A program made the translations under genes and the position numbers. The notes under the pieces were generated by a model. It was not told the DNA's origin. It made no database searches and saw only the letters and a program-made list of their open reading frames with translations. This document shows positions 54,196 to 63,929 of a DNA stretch of 64,000 bases, piece after piece. How positions within the stretch are numbered: position 1 is the first letter of the stretch; the number at the start of each line of letters is the position of its first letter. The stretch is from Haliscomenobacter sp. (lineage in GTDB: Bacteria > Bacteroidota > Bacteroidia > Chitinophagales > Saprospiraceae). The stretch is taken from NCBI RefSeq assembly GCF_016718685.1, contig NZ_JADKCX010000005.1, positions 1-64,000 on the forward strand, written 5' to 3'.

Positions 54196-54286
54196 GTTGA
54201 TTGTTATAGAAATGAGTAGGTACAAAAACTGTACTTGTGCTTACAAAATAAGACTAAATTAAACATAAAACCAACTTGCGCTAAAA

Positions 54287-55815
54287 ATGAACCATTTAGC
54301 AGAGCTACAAACGCTGGTACTTTTGGGAACGGATCGAGCGCCTGTCTCCGACAGTTTGCTGATCTTTTGGCAAGAACAAGGATTGAATAACTCCGAATTG
54401 CCTGAAAAAATTGTAGCGCAAGCCTTGGTTTTCCATCGACAATGGCAACGTGCGGGTTTCCCTTTACCCGTTTGGACTGCGCAATTGCAACCTGCCCCTA
54501 TTCAAGAAACCGAACCAGAATGCAGCGTGGAATCTGCCCGTTGCTTGCAGGATATTTTAGATGGAAAATACCCGGACGCTTTACCAGAATGGATTCGATG
54601 GTTACAGCAAGCCCAACAGGTGTTGCCCAGGCAAACTTTGCCCCTTTTGTTGCAGAAGTGCTTGCAAGATCCATCCCTTTGGGAGACCATCCAAACAGCT
54701 ATTGGCACACGGGGAACCTGGTTGCTCAAACAACACCCGGAGTGGCGAAAGTTGGCTGACGAGGCCGCAGAACCTGGGGCATGGAACACAACGACCGGAG
54801 TACTGCGCCCGGATTTGCTGCGCAAACTGCGTATCCAGGATGCTGCGCTGGGGCGGAGTTTAGTACAGTCAACCTGGGCAGAGGAAGACCCCGCACAAAA
54901 AGCACAACTCCTGGCCGCACTAAGCCCAGGTTTGGGTTCAGCGGATGAAGCTTTTTTAGAAGAATGTTTACAAGAGCGCCGCAAAGAAACCCGACAAATG
55001 GCCGCAGAATTGCTGGCATGTATTCCAAACTCAGCGTTGCTGGGGCGATATCGCGATTATCTCCATGCTTGTATCGTGGTGAGCGGGCAAAAATTAAGTT
55101 TGAATTGCCCGATGATGCCCCCAAAGCGTGGCGCAAAGATGGCGTGGAAATCAGTGGCAAGAGTCCTTTTACCCTCAACCAACGCAGCTCCTGGCTGTTC
55201 CAACTCATCCGACGCTTGCCCCCGTCGGATTGGCAAAGGTATTGGGGACTTTCTCCCGAAACGACCATCTCCCTATTTGCGCAACAAGACCGGGAAGAAA
55301 GTTGGGTACAGGCCTTGACCGATGCTTGTTTGTTGCATCATGATCTCAGCTGGCAAGAAGCACTGGCCGATTGGTGGCTCAATAACGAAAATGCCAGCAG
55401 TTGGAAAACTACCGCTGGCCGGCACTTGTTGCAACAATTACCGGAAGCGTCTTTGCACAAATTAATGGTTCCTTTGCTGCAAAAAAGGCAATATTTACTG
55501 GAGGATGACCAGGCGGCAACCTTTTTGCTTTGTGCCAATTCTCATGCCTGGAGTGATGAACTGACCCTGGCGCTGCTCCATCCATTCAAACGTTTTTTAG
55601 CTGGCGGAGAAAATCCATTTTGGAACATCTGGCATTATGCCCGCTTGCTCAAAGTCTTGGCTTACCAATGCAACCCGGGGCTGATTAATCAACTCAACAG
55701 CGACTGGACCATTGAAGCGGCACTCGGCCAACGCTGGCAAGCCGAAATAGACCGGATGCTTACCGTAATCCAATTCAGGGCGAAAATGATTAGAACATTT
55801 TCACATATAGGTTAA
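54287..55815 (+). CDS. DUF5691-family protein, frameshifted
   Basis: It begins MNHLAELQTLVLLGTDRAPV, with the LLGTxR motif found at the start of DUF5691 proteins, and is helical throughout (HEAT-like, many Leu and Gln). The first frame ends in an unrelated tail from about 55080. A second frame carries the continuation (AKIKFELPDDAPKAWRKDGV and LNQRSSWLFQLIRRLPPSDW, a conserved stretch) to 55815. A one-base change near 55082 joins them to a protein of about 510 residues. In other genomes DUF5691 genes lie near SWIM-zinc-finger, MoxR and VWA genes; none is present here. The function is unknown. Confidence 0.75.
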
Positions 55816-55968
55816 TTCTAAGTTAAAGTAATGCGCCTCCGTTACAAATCGGCTAATTTTGCAACAGGTTTATTTTAACTTTTGTTAATCAACCAGACTA
55901 CACGAATATAAAGTGCTTCGTATCTTGTAGCTGAGAAAGTGCTCAGTCTACTATAGTTTATACAAAGG

Positions 55969-57461
55969 ATGAACAAAAAAGCAATTTGGTTAATCATTGG
56001 TTTGATGAGTGCAGCGGTATTGGGGGTCATTTTGGTTCAGATCGACCTGATCCGTACTTCCATGTCCGTGAATGAGGAACGATTCAATAAAAACGTTCAG
56101 GAGGCGCTGGTAAAGGTGAGTGATCGCCTGGAGGATTTTGAAGAAACCTATTTTATTGAATCCGTCAATGGTTTTACATTGGCCTATCAGGAACAGCAAA
56201 TTATCGGTTCAAATGCCCAACAGAATAATTCATCCAAAAACTTCAAACCGGAAGATTGGGATAGGATGCCCAATGCCGATCGGCAATTTTATGTGAAAAT
56301 AATGATGGATAATCCCGGGTAAAATCATTTTTTGATCAAAATAAAAGCATGCGCTCCCTGGAAGAACGGATTAAAGTGGGAGACCTTGACTTGATTATCC
56401 GTCAAGAATTTGAAAAACGGGGCATTAATCCCAAAAACAGCAAATTCAAATTTCACTACGGCATCTGGTCCAACGAAAAAAACGTCATGATCATTGAAGA
56501 TGGCCATTATGTGTATGATGGTTTTGACAACAAACCACCCGTTCCGACCTACAACACGTCCAGTTTATATAACCCTGATAATTCGGTGCCCGTTTTTCAC
56601 AACGCCAAAGTGCCTCCGGGCGAACTGCGGGTGTATTTCCCCAATCGTACCAACATCATCCTGAGCTCCTTGTGGAAAAACGCTACCGGAACCGCTTTGT
56701 TCGCCGCCATCATTTTATCCTGTTTTGCGTATACCCTTACGGTTATTTTCCGCCAAAAGAAATTGTCGGAAATGAAGACGGATTTTATCAACAACATGAC
56801 GCACGAGTTCAAGACACCAATTGCGACCATCTCTTTGGCTTCCGATTCGATTGTTTCCCCAATGATCTTGAGCAACCCGGAGAAAGTACAACGCTTTGCC
56901 AACATAATAAAACAGGAAAATAAGCGTATGAATAGTCAGGTAGAGAAAGTCTTGCAAATGGCCTTGCTCGACAAGCGAGATTTCTCCCTGAAACTAACTG
57001 AGCTGAACTTACACGAGATCATTCAAGCGGCGGTTGAAAACATTTCCTTGCGGGTAGAAAAACGGGATGGGGTTGTAAAAACCATACTCAATGCCAGTAG
57101 ACCATCCATTGAAGGAGACCTTACTCATGTGGCCAATGTGATCAACAATCTCTTGGACAACGCGGATAAGTACTCGCCTGACAAACCGGAAATCACCGTC
57201 ATAACCCGCAACATTTCCAATGGGGTAGAGGTTACCGTACAAGACAACGGGATTGGCATCAGCAAAGAGGCGAGAAAACAAATTTTTGATAAATTTTACC
57301 GCGTACCTACAGGCAATTTGCACGATGTCAAGGGCTTTGGCCTGGGTCTGAGCTATGTAAAAGCCATGATGACCGCGCACAAAGGTTCGGTAGAAGTAAA
57401 AAGTGAACCCGGAAAGGGCAGTAGTTTTGTACTGACTTTTCCATTTCAAGTTGAAGCATGA
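55969..57461 (+). CDS. Sensor histidine kinase, frameshifted
   Basis: The protein has an N-terminal membrane helix (AIWLIIGLMSAAVLGVILVQ) and a periplasmic part of about 200 residues. A second membrane helix (TALFAAIILSCFAYTLTVIF) leads to the kinase core: H-box FINNMTHEFKTPIATI (phospho-His), N-box NNLLDNADKYSPD, G1 DNGIGIS, F-box FDKFYRV and G2 GFGLGLSYV. The frame breaks after MMDNP at the CCCGGG at 56315-56320. Reading on in the next frame gives RVKSFFDQNKSMRSLEERI and joins the halves. It pairs with the response regulator downstream after a repeat array. A TAATTTTG box at 55854 may be its promoter. Confidence 0.88.
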
Positions 57462-57464
57462 AAA

Positions 57465-57556
57465 ATCAGGTTTTAGGTTTTAGGTTTTAAGTTTTAAGTT
57501 GCTAAAGTCACTAGGCGAAGCCAAACCTGAACCAACTAAACCTAAACCCAAAACCC
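57465..57556. repeat. GTTTTAG-type inverted array between kinase and regulator
   Basis: CAGGTTTTAGGTTTTAGG, then TTTTAAGTTTTAAGTTG, is followed by a core with AGGCGAAGCC and then AACCTGAACCAACTAAACC and TAAACCCAAAACC. Words and core resemble the array at 13455. It sits inside a two-gene operon, so the hairpin would be part of the shared message just before the regulator start. Confidence 0.75.
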
Positions 57557-57572
57557 CAGAAAATAAACGCTT

Positions 57573-58293
57573 ATGGCAAACAATAGAATTTTACTCGTAG
57601 AAGATGATCAAAACTTTGGTGACGTATTGCGTTCCTATCTGGAAATGCACGACTATGATGTAACATTGGCCAAAGATGGGGTAGAAGGACTGGAGAGTTA
57701 CAAAAAAGGGCACTACGACTTGTGCATCTTCGATGTGATGATGCCCAAAAAAGATGGTTTTACCCTGGCCAGAGAAATTCGCGAGAAAGACCGCGAAATG
57801 CCCATCGTGTTCCTCACGGCTAAAACGATGAAGGATGATGTATTGGAAGGTTTCCGCATTGGAGCTGATGATTACATCTCCAAACCCTTCAATTCTGAAG
57901 AGTTGCTTTTCCGCATTCACGCCATTTTAAAGCGGAGCCAAACCAAGGCAGAACTTAAAGATGAAGTGAAAGAATTTTCTATCGGTAAATATCACTTTAA
58001 TTTTCCATTAAGAATTCTTACATTTGCAGAAAGTGGTGAGGAAGAGAAACATAAGCTCTCCCCGAAGGAGGCTTCGTTGTTAAAAATGTTTGCTCAAAAC
58101 GTCAATGACATCCTCCCACGTTCCGAAGCTCTATCCAAAATTTGGGGGCGAAGACAATTATTTCACCGCCCGTTCTATGGATGTATTTGTAACCAAGTTG
58201 CGCAAATACTTACGTAGAGATGACAATATCGAAATCGTTAACATTCACGGCAATGGGTTTCAATTGCTCGTGAAGTCGGATCAAGAAGCATAA
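57573..58293 (+). CDS. OmpR/PhoB-type response regulator, frameshifted
   Basis: The receiver domain (residues 4-120) has the acidic pocket EDD, the phospho-Asp in CIFDVMMPK, the Thr in FLTAKT and Lys in SKPF. The winged-helix output domain runs from about residue 130. The frame breaks at a run of five G (58144-58148). With four G the reading LSKIWGEDNYFTARSMDVFV continues to the correct end, so this is most likely an insertion error. It is the partner of the kinase at 55969. A terminator follows at 58319. Target genes are unknown. Confidence 0.9.
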
Positions 58294-58318
58294 AATAGTT
58301 TTTGGGATTATGATTACG

Positions 58319-58354
58319 GCTGGGAAGTCATTTGGACTTACCCAGCTTTTTTTT
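58319..58354 (+). terminator. Intrinsic terminator of the two-component operon
   Basis: GCTGGG (58319-58324) pairs with CCCAGC (58341-58346) and is followed by eight T. It lies 26 bases past the regulator stop. Confidence 0.85.
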
Positions 58355-58381
58355 GTCCAAAACCATCCCTTGTTTTTTAGC

Positions 58382-58429
58382 AAAAAAAATGGGTTGCGGC
58401 CTGGCAATTATTCCAAGCAGCAACCCATT
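58382..58429 (-). terminator. Intrinsic terminator of infB
   Basis: ATGGGTTGC and GCAACCCAT pair around a loop of about 23 bases. On the minus strand the stem is followed by a run of eight T. It lies 25 bases past the infB stop. Confidence 0.85.
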
Positions 58430-58453
58430 GGTTTGAATCCAAACAAAGCGAGT

Positions 58454-61400
58454 TTAACTCAACTTCTGCTTGATCTCAATAATTTCGTATACTTCGATGA
58501 CATCATTTTCTTTGATGTCGTTGTAGTTTTTAATCGACAAACCGCATTCCAGACCCGCTTTTACCTCGCGTTGGTCTTCTTTGAAGCGCTTGAGTGAAGC
58601 CACTTCCCCGTGTGCTCCTTCGCGTGTTGGGAAGACTACGATGCCGTCGCGAACCACACGGATGTGGCTGTTCCTGGCGATTTTCCCTTCTGAAACCAAA
58701 CAACCGGCAATGGTGCCCACTTTGCTGATTTTGTATACTTCGCGGATTTCCACCAAACCAGTGATTTTTTCTTCCTTGGTGGGTTCAAGCATCCCTTCTA
58801 TGGCGGCTCTGACCTCTTCGATGGCCTCGTAGATGATGGAGTAAGTTTTCACTTCTACGCCTTCCCGCTCGGCAAGTTTGCGTGCCGTAGAGGATGGGCG
58901 AACCTGGAAGCCAATGATGATGGCATCCGAAGCAGAAGCCAAAAGGATATCTGATTCGATGATCTGGCCCACTGCTTTGTGGATCACGTTCACCTGTACA
59001 GATTCGATCGACAACTTGATCAAAGAGTCGGCCAAGGCTTCTACCGAGCCATCCACGTCCCCTTTCACGATCAGGTTCAATTCCTTGAAGCTGCCCAGGG
59101 CCAAACGGCGTCCAATTTCGTCGAGCGAAATCCGTTTGGTGGCTCTATTGGCTTGCTCACGGGCAATTTGTGAACGTTTGGTGGCAATTTGGCGCGCTTC
59201 CTGGTCATTCTCGTATACCTTAAACAGGTCGCCCGCTTGGGGAGCACCGCTCAAACCGAGTACCATGACCGGAGTGGCCGGGCCAGAAGTAGTCAAACGT
59301 TTGCCGCGCTCGTTGAGCATGGCCCGTACTTTACCAGAAAATTCACCCGCTACAAAAGTGTCACCCACTTTAAGGCTACCATTTTGCACCAGCATTTTGG
59401 TGACGTAGCCACGGCCTTTGTCCAAGGTTGCTTCCAGCACTGTGCCAGTGGCCTTGCGATTTGGATTGGCTTTAAGTTCCAGCAATTCTGCTTCGAGCAG
59501 AATTTTTTCCATCAGCTCAGGGATACCTAAACCGGTTTTGGCTGAAATGTCCTGGGATTGGAATTTACCTCCCCAGTCTTCCACCAATATATTCATCCCC
59601 GCCAATTCTTCTTTAATCTTTTCAGGACGAGCACCCGCTTTGTCCACCTTGTTGATGGCAAACACCATCGGAACCCCAGCCGCTTGTGCGTGACTGATGG
59701 CTTCTCGGGTTTGAGGCATGATGCTGTCGTCCGCCGCGATGATGATGATCGCTATGTCGGTTACTTTGGCACCCCGTGCGCGCATCGCTGTAAAGGCTTC
59801 GTGACCCGGTGTATCGAGGAAAGTGATTTTGCGACCCTCTTCCAATTCAACCTCATAGGCACCGATGTGCTGGGTAATCCCCCCGGCTTCACCTTCTACT
59901 ACTTTAGCTTTACGGATATAATCGAGCAGCGAAGTTTTACCGTGGTCTACGTGACCCATCACGGTTACAATTGGAGCACGATCGCGCAGATTTTCTGGCG
60001 CATCTGGTGCTTCAATTTCTTCACCCACTTGCTCTTCTACGGAGATGAATTCAACTTCGTGTCCAAACTCACCGGCTACCAATTCGATGATTTCGGCATC
60101 GAGGCGTTGGTTGATGGATACGATTACACCCAGGCTCAAACAGGTAGTGATTACCTCGGTAACGGCCACGTTCATCACACTGGCCAATTCAGACACCGAG
60201 ATAAACTCAGTTACCTGCAGTTTGCCGCCTTCCGCTTCTTGCTCGAGAATTTCCTGACGTTCGCGGAAACGATCGCGTTTATCCCGTTGCAATTTCTGGC
60301 GTTTTTTCTTTCCACCACCGGAAAGACGCGCCATGGTTGCTTTGATTTTTTCTTCTATCTGGCGTTGTGAAACTTCAGTACTTTCTTGTCCTCCAGTTGG
60401 TCGGTTGCCACCGCCCTGGGTTTGGTTCTGAGGCCGTGGACGTTGATTGTTGCTGTTGTTGTTATTGTTGTATCCTCCGCCACCACCCTGGTAATTGGGG
60501 CGCTGGCCACCTTGGCCGCCGCCACCCTGGTTGCTGCCCTGATTATTACCCTGATTCTGGTTGTTGCCGCCGCCCTGGTTATTGCCCTGGCCTTGACCTT
60601 GGCCTTGACCTTGTTGGCCTTCCTGACCGGGGGATACTTTTTTACGTTTGCGTTTGCGTTTTTTCTTGGCGTCCTCAGCAGCAGAACCACTTAATGGTGC
60701 CCCACCTTCGGTTTGTGGCCGACGATTTTGTCCTTCACCGCCCGTATTGGGTTGACCCGTAGCGGGGCGGTTGCGGTTTTCGCCAGTATTGGGTTGGCCC
60801 GTACCGGGTCGATTGCGATTGTCGCCCGTATTGGGGCGGTTGCGGTTTTCGCCCGTATTGGGTTGGTTGGTATTGGGTTGACCATTATTGGGTCTATTCC
60901 GGTTGTCCCCTCGGTTGTCTCTATTTTGGCCCTCTCTATTGGGATTGCCTCCACCAGCATTGCCAGTTCCTTGACCAGTTCCCTGACCTTGCTGTGGCGT
61001 ATTGCCGCGATTTTGTTGACCAGGTTGACTTCCTGCTTTGCCCCGAGGTTGTTCCTTCGGTTTTTCTTTTTTACGGGGACGCTCAAATTTGTCGGTATCA
61101 ATTTTCCCTAAAATTTTGAGCCCACGTAATTCGGGCGTTTCTGCGCGCAAAAAGTTATTTTCTGGAGAGCCTTGTTGGTCACCTTCTACAACTTGCGGCA
61201 CATTTGAATCTCCGGTAGTTGTTGTACTAACAGGTGTTTCGCTAGGAGGAATACTACTGATCACGGTCGCTTGTGGTTCGAGGGGTTTTTCTTTGACTGG
61301 CTCTGGTGTTCGCTGTTCTTCAACGACTGGAGCAGCGACATCTTCACGGGAAGTGTTCTTCTCCTCGATTGGCGCAGGGGTTTCTTCCTTGCGCTTATTA

Positions 61401-61798
61401 GCGGATTCATTGCTCGTTTTTTCAATGCGCTGCTTCAGGCGTTCGCTCAGGTCAATTTTGCCTAGCACCGTTGGCTTTTGCAGTTTGACGCGGTAGCTTT
61501 CACTTTCCGCTTCATTTTTTTGCACGCTGTCTTCTTCGTTGCTTGGTTTTTCTTTAGTGGGTACTACTACCTCCGCTACTTCCGGCTTGGGCCGGACAGA
61601 ACCAATGTTGACATTTTTAGCGGCGTCTTTGATTTCGATTGACTTTTGGAACTGTTTTAGCAATTCATCATACATCGGATCGGTAATCTTGGCGTTGGGC
61701 TTATTTTCAATATCAAAGCCCTTACTATTGAGGTGGTCCACAATAGTAGCTGTACCGACATTCAAGTCCCTAGCAATCTTGACTAAAACTCTTGACAT
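58454..61798 (-). CDS. infB: Translation initiation factor IF-2 with a repetitive N-terminal domain
   Basis: IF-2 is the GTPase that places initiator tRNA on the 30S subunit. The 1114-residue protein starts MSRVLVKIARDLNVGTATIV, the IF2-N domain. A long low-complexity part spans about residues 90-500. It includes tandem NTGENRNRP/GTGQP-like repeats (about 310-370), which are rich in Asn, Arg and Gly, then Gly/Gln/Asn-rich runs. The G domain has VMGHVDHGKTSLLDY (G1), FLDTPGHEAF (G3) and AINKVDKA (G4), followed by domains II-IV. Length exceeds E. coli IF-2 (890) because of the repeats. It is the downstream partner of nusA but has its own promoter. Confidence 0.96.
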   Translation of the reverse strand: MSRVLVKIARDLNVGTATIVDHLNSKGFDIENKPNAKITDPMYDELLKQFQKSIEIKDAAKNVNIGSVRPKPEVAEVVVPTKEKPSNEEDSVQKNEAESESYRVKLQKPTVLGKIDLSERLKQRIEKTSNESANKRKEETPAPIEEKNTSREDVAAPVVEEQRTPEPVKEKPLEPQATVISSIPPSETPVSTTTTGDSNVPQVVEGDQQGSPENNFLRAETPELRGLKILGKIDTDKFERPRKKEKPKEQPRGKAGSQPGQQNRGNTPQQGQGTGQGTGNAGGGNPNREGQNRDNRGDNRNRPNNGQPNTNQPNTGENRNRPNTGDNRNRPGTGQPNTGENRNRPATGQPNTGGEGQNRRPQTEGGAPLSGSAAEDAKKKRKRKRKKVSPGQEGQQGQGQGQGQGNNQGGGNNQNQGNNQGSNQGGGGQGGQRPNYQGGGGGYNNNNNSNNQRPRPQNQTQGGGNRPTGGQESTEVSQRQIEEKIKATMARLSGGGKKKRQKLQRDKRDRFRERQEILEQEAEGGKLQVTEFISVSELASVMNVAVTEVITTCLSLGVIVSINQRLDAEIIELVAGEFGHEVEFISVEEQVGEEIEAPDAPENLRDRAPIVTVMGHVDHGKTSLLDYIRKAKVVEGEAGGITQHIGAYEVELEEGRKITFLDTPGHEAFTAMRARGAKVTDIAIIIIAADDSIMPQTREAISHAQAAGVPMVFAINKVDKAGARPEKIKEELAGMNILVEDWGGKFQSQDISAKTGLGIPELMEKILLEAELLELKANPNRKATGTVLEATLDKGRGYVTKMLVQNGSLKVGDTFVAGEFSGKVRAMLNERGKRLTTSGPATPVMVLGLSGAPQAGDLFKVYENDQEARQIATKRSQIAREQANRATKRISLDEIGRRLALGSFKELNLIVKGDVDGSVEALADSLIKLSIESVQVNVIHKAVGQIIESDILLASASDAIIIGFQVRPSSTARKLAEREGVEVKTYSIIYEAIEEVRAAIEGMLEPTKEEKITGLVEIREVYKISKVGTIAGCLVSEGKIARNSHIRVVRDGIVVFPTREGAHGEVASLKRFKEDQREVKAGLECGLSIKNYNDIKENDVIEVYEIIEIKQKLS

Positions 61799-61821
61799 TC
61801 GAAAGATTTAGAAAACTGGCA

Positions 61822-61829
61822 CAAAGATA
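61822..61829 (-). promoter_or_regulatory. Predicted promoter box of infB
   Basis: On the minus strand TATCTTTG fits TAnnTTTG and lies 23 bases before the infB start. The best upstream TTTG is 23 bases further, somewhat far. Together with the nusA terminator it suggests infB is also transcribed on its own. Confidence 0.45.
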
Positions 61830-61910
61830 AGGGAAAACCATTGAAAGTAAAGCAAATCCGATTTTTCCACAGATTATCTTAGAAAAAATATTTTTAAATG
61901 GTTCTCCCTG

Positions 61911-61949
61911 AAAAAACGGACTCTAACTCATTCATAAGAGTTCGTTTTT
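61911..61949 (-). terminator. Terminator after nusA
   Basis: AAAAAACGGACTCT and AAGAGTTCGTTTTT form a stem with a run of six T on the minus strand, 20 bases past the nusA stop. It would separate nusA from infB or reduce read-through. Confidence 0.7.
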
Positions 61950-61968
61950 AAAAATAGTTCCTCAGAAA

Positions 61969-63218
61969 TCAATTATTTTCTCCTTCTTCGAATTCGGCAC
62001 TCAGCACGCGAAGTACATCATCAATGGTTTCTTCCTCAAGGTCGGTACGGCGCAACAATTCCGCTTTGCTCAAATTGAGCACACTGCGGGCAGTATCGCA
62101 ACCAATGGCCTGGAGGGCATCGATGATCCAGTCTTCAATTTCATCACCAAATTCGTCGAGATCGACGTCATCAATTCATATTCTTCGGTATTGTTGCGGT
62201 AAACGTCTATTTCGTATCCGGTAAGTTGGCTGGCCAATTTGATATTGGTTCCACTCTTGCCAATAGCCAATGACACTTGTTCCGGTTCGAGGTAAACATC
62301 AGCGTGGTTCGTTTCGGTGTTCAGCTCAATACGCGTCACCTTCGCGGGAGTCAATGCGCGCTGTATGTACAAGCTGGCATTGTTGGTATAGTTGACAATG
62401 TCAATGTTTTCATTGTTCAATTCCCGCACAATTCCGTGTATCCGTGAGCCTTTCATCCCTACACAAGCCCCCACTGGATCGATTCGGTCATCATAAGACT
62501 CTACAGCTACTTTGGCTCGTTCTCCGGGTAGGCGTACGATTTTTTTGATGCTGATCAATCCGTCTTCAATTTCCGGCACTTCTGCTTCCAGTAATTTTTC
62601 AAGGAAAGCGTTGTCAGTGCGCGACATGACCACAATCGGGGTATTGTTGCGCAATTCTACCCGGCGAATGATGCCTTTGACCATATCGCCTTTGCGGAAG
62701 AAGTCGGCTTTGATGGTTTCGGTGCGTGGCAGCACCAATTCATTGCCCGTTGCATCGTCGACCACCAAAAATTCTTTTTTCAGGATTTGGTGAATCTCGC
62801 CAACGATTACTTCCCCTACTCTTTCCGAGTAACTCTTGTATACTTCGTCTTTCTCCAGTTCCATGATTCTGGAGATCAAAGTTTGGCGCGCGGCCATAAT
62901 GGCTCGGCGCCCAAAATCCTCCAGTTGTAACCGCTCGTAGCACTCTTCGCCAATTTCGTAGTCCTCGTCAATAGCCAGAGCTTCCGAAATTGAAATTTGT
63001 GCCCGATCGTCGGTAACTTCTCCATCGGGTACAATTTCACGTACCCGCCAGAGCTCCAAGTCACCGTTTTGTGTATTGACAATTACGTTGAAGTTGTCGT
63101 CTGATCCAAATTTCTTTTTGATCAGGGTACGAAAAACATCTTCCAGTACCCGCGCCATCGTAGGGCGGTCAATATTTTTCCCAGCTTTGAATTCCGAGAA
63201 AGTGTCCACCAGATTCAT
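61969..63218 (-). CDS. nusA: Transcription termination/antitermination factor NusA, frameshifted near the C-terminus
   Basis: NusA binds RNA polymerase and modulates pausing, termination and antitermination. From ATG 63218 the protein has the N-terminal domain (MNLVDTFSEFKAGKNIDRPT), an S1 domain (GDMVKGIIRRVELRNNTPIV) and two KH domains (GMKGSRIHGIVRELNNENID and the SLAIGKSGTNIKLASQLTGY region). The frame shifts at 62175: with one more A the sequence reads EYEIDDVDLDEFGDEIEDWI and ends EFEEGENN at 61969. As written, it ends early at 62070 in an unrelated tail. The homopolymer position suggests a base error. It is co-directional with rimP upstream. Confidence 0.93.
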
Positions 63219-63234
63219 CGCAACAAAGCTTATT

Positions 63235-63330
63235 GGTTGAAAAGTTGAAAAGTTGAGGTGAGGGGCTGAGGCTAGCAGCGACATTGTATGACGCGGCAGC
63301 CTTAACTTCTCAACTTCTTAACTTCTCAAC
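63235..63330. repeat. GTTGAAAA-word inverted array between rimP and nusA
   Basis: GGTTGAAAAGTTGAAAAG, then TTGAGGTGAGGGGCTGAGG, is followed by a core of about 45 bases and then CTTAACTTCTCAACTTC and TTAACTTCTCAACAC. It ends 12 bases before the rimP stop and lies just upstream of the nusA start, so it falls inside the operon message. Confidence 0.7.
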
Positions 63331-63341
63331 ACACTCAGCTT

Positions 63342-63818
63342 TTATGAAAAACTAATCTTTACAATTGCTTTAGCTATGTGCTCGAAAGGAATAATTGTTT
63401 GCACGGTTCCTTTCATGTTCTTTTTTCCTTCTTTCCATTTGATTTCTTCTTCCAGAACAATGGATTCGGGATTCACTGCTTTTAATACGCCCGTTTTGGT
63501 TTCTCCGGCACTGAGTCTTACCTCAAAAGTACGACCGATGTTGCGCAGATACTGCCGTGCGAACTTCAATGGTCGTTCAATACCGGGTGAAGAAACCTCC
63601 AAGGTGTAAACTTCGCCCAACCAGCCATTGGTATCGAGGTGTGCCTCCAAAAAACGGCTGATGCGTTGGCATTTTTCAAATTGCATTCCGGAATCACTGT
63701 CAATGAATACTTCCAAACGATTGCCACCCTCCTGTTTGATTTCAATCGTGAAACAGTCAGCAAATTCAGGTTCCTGGTATTTTTCCTGTAGCAGCGCTTC
63801 GATTTTCTCCGTAATCAT
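63342..63818 (-). CDS. rimP: Ribosome maturation factor RimP
   Basis: RimP helps assemble the 30S subunit. The 158-residue protein from ATG 63818 shows the conserved YTLEVSSPGIERPLKFARQY segment that joins its two domains, the N-terminal EVFIDSDSGM strand and the C-terminal Sm-like domain (RTFEVRLSAGETKTGVLKAV). It precedes nusA on the same strand, the usual rimP-nusA-infB order. A longer frame from 63863 adds 15 residues that do not match the family. Confidence 0.93.
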   Translation of the reverse strand: MITEKIEALLQEKYQEPEFADCFTIEIKQEGGNRLEVFIDSDSGMQFEKCQRISRFLEAHLDTNGWLGEVYTLEVSSPGIERPLKFARQYLRNIGRTFEVRLSAGETKTGVLKAVNPESIVLEEEIKWKEGKKNMKGTVQTIIPFEHIAKAIVKISFS

Positions 63819-63865
63819 GTGTTGTGTTCGTTTTCCTTGTGCAAGGTAAAGAAGGATTAACACGC

Positions 63866-63897
63866 AAAAGAGGGAACCGTTTTCGATTCCCTCTTTT
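63866..63897. promoter_or_regulatory. Hairpin in the rimP leader
   Basis: AAAAGAGGGAA and TTCCCTCTTTT form a perfect 11-base stem with a loop of about 10 bases and four T on each side. It lies between the predicted rimP promoter and the start codon, where a terminator-like fold could act as an attenuator. It could also belong to a gene beyond the window. Confidence 0.55.
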
Positions 63898-63921
63898 GTA
63901 GTGCTTTTTCCAACTTGGGTG

Positions 63922-63929
63922 CAAATATA
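63922..63929 (-). promoter_or_regulatory. Predicted -7 promoter box of the rimP-nusA operon
   Basis: On the minus strand TATATTTG fits TAnnTTTG and lies about 104 bases before the rimP start. A -33 box is weak (TGTTC at the expected place). The region from here to 64000 holds no gene I can support. Confidence 0.45.

Noticed and set aside
58454..61798. Tandem NTGENRNRP-like units considered as a CRISPR-like or DNA-level repeat
   Set aside because: The units are in frame within infB and vary in sequence as protein repeats do; there are no constant-length spacers.
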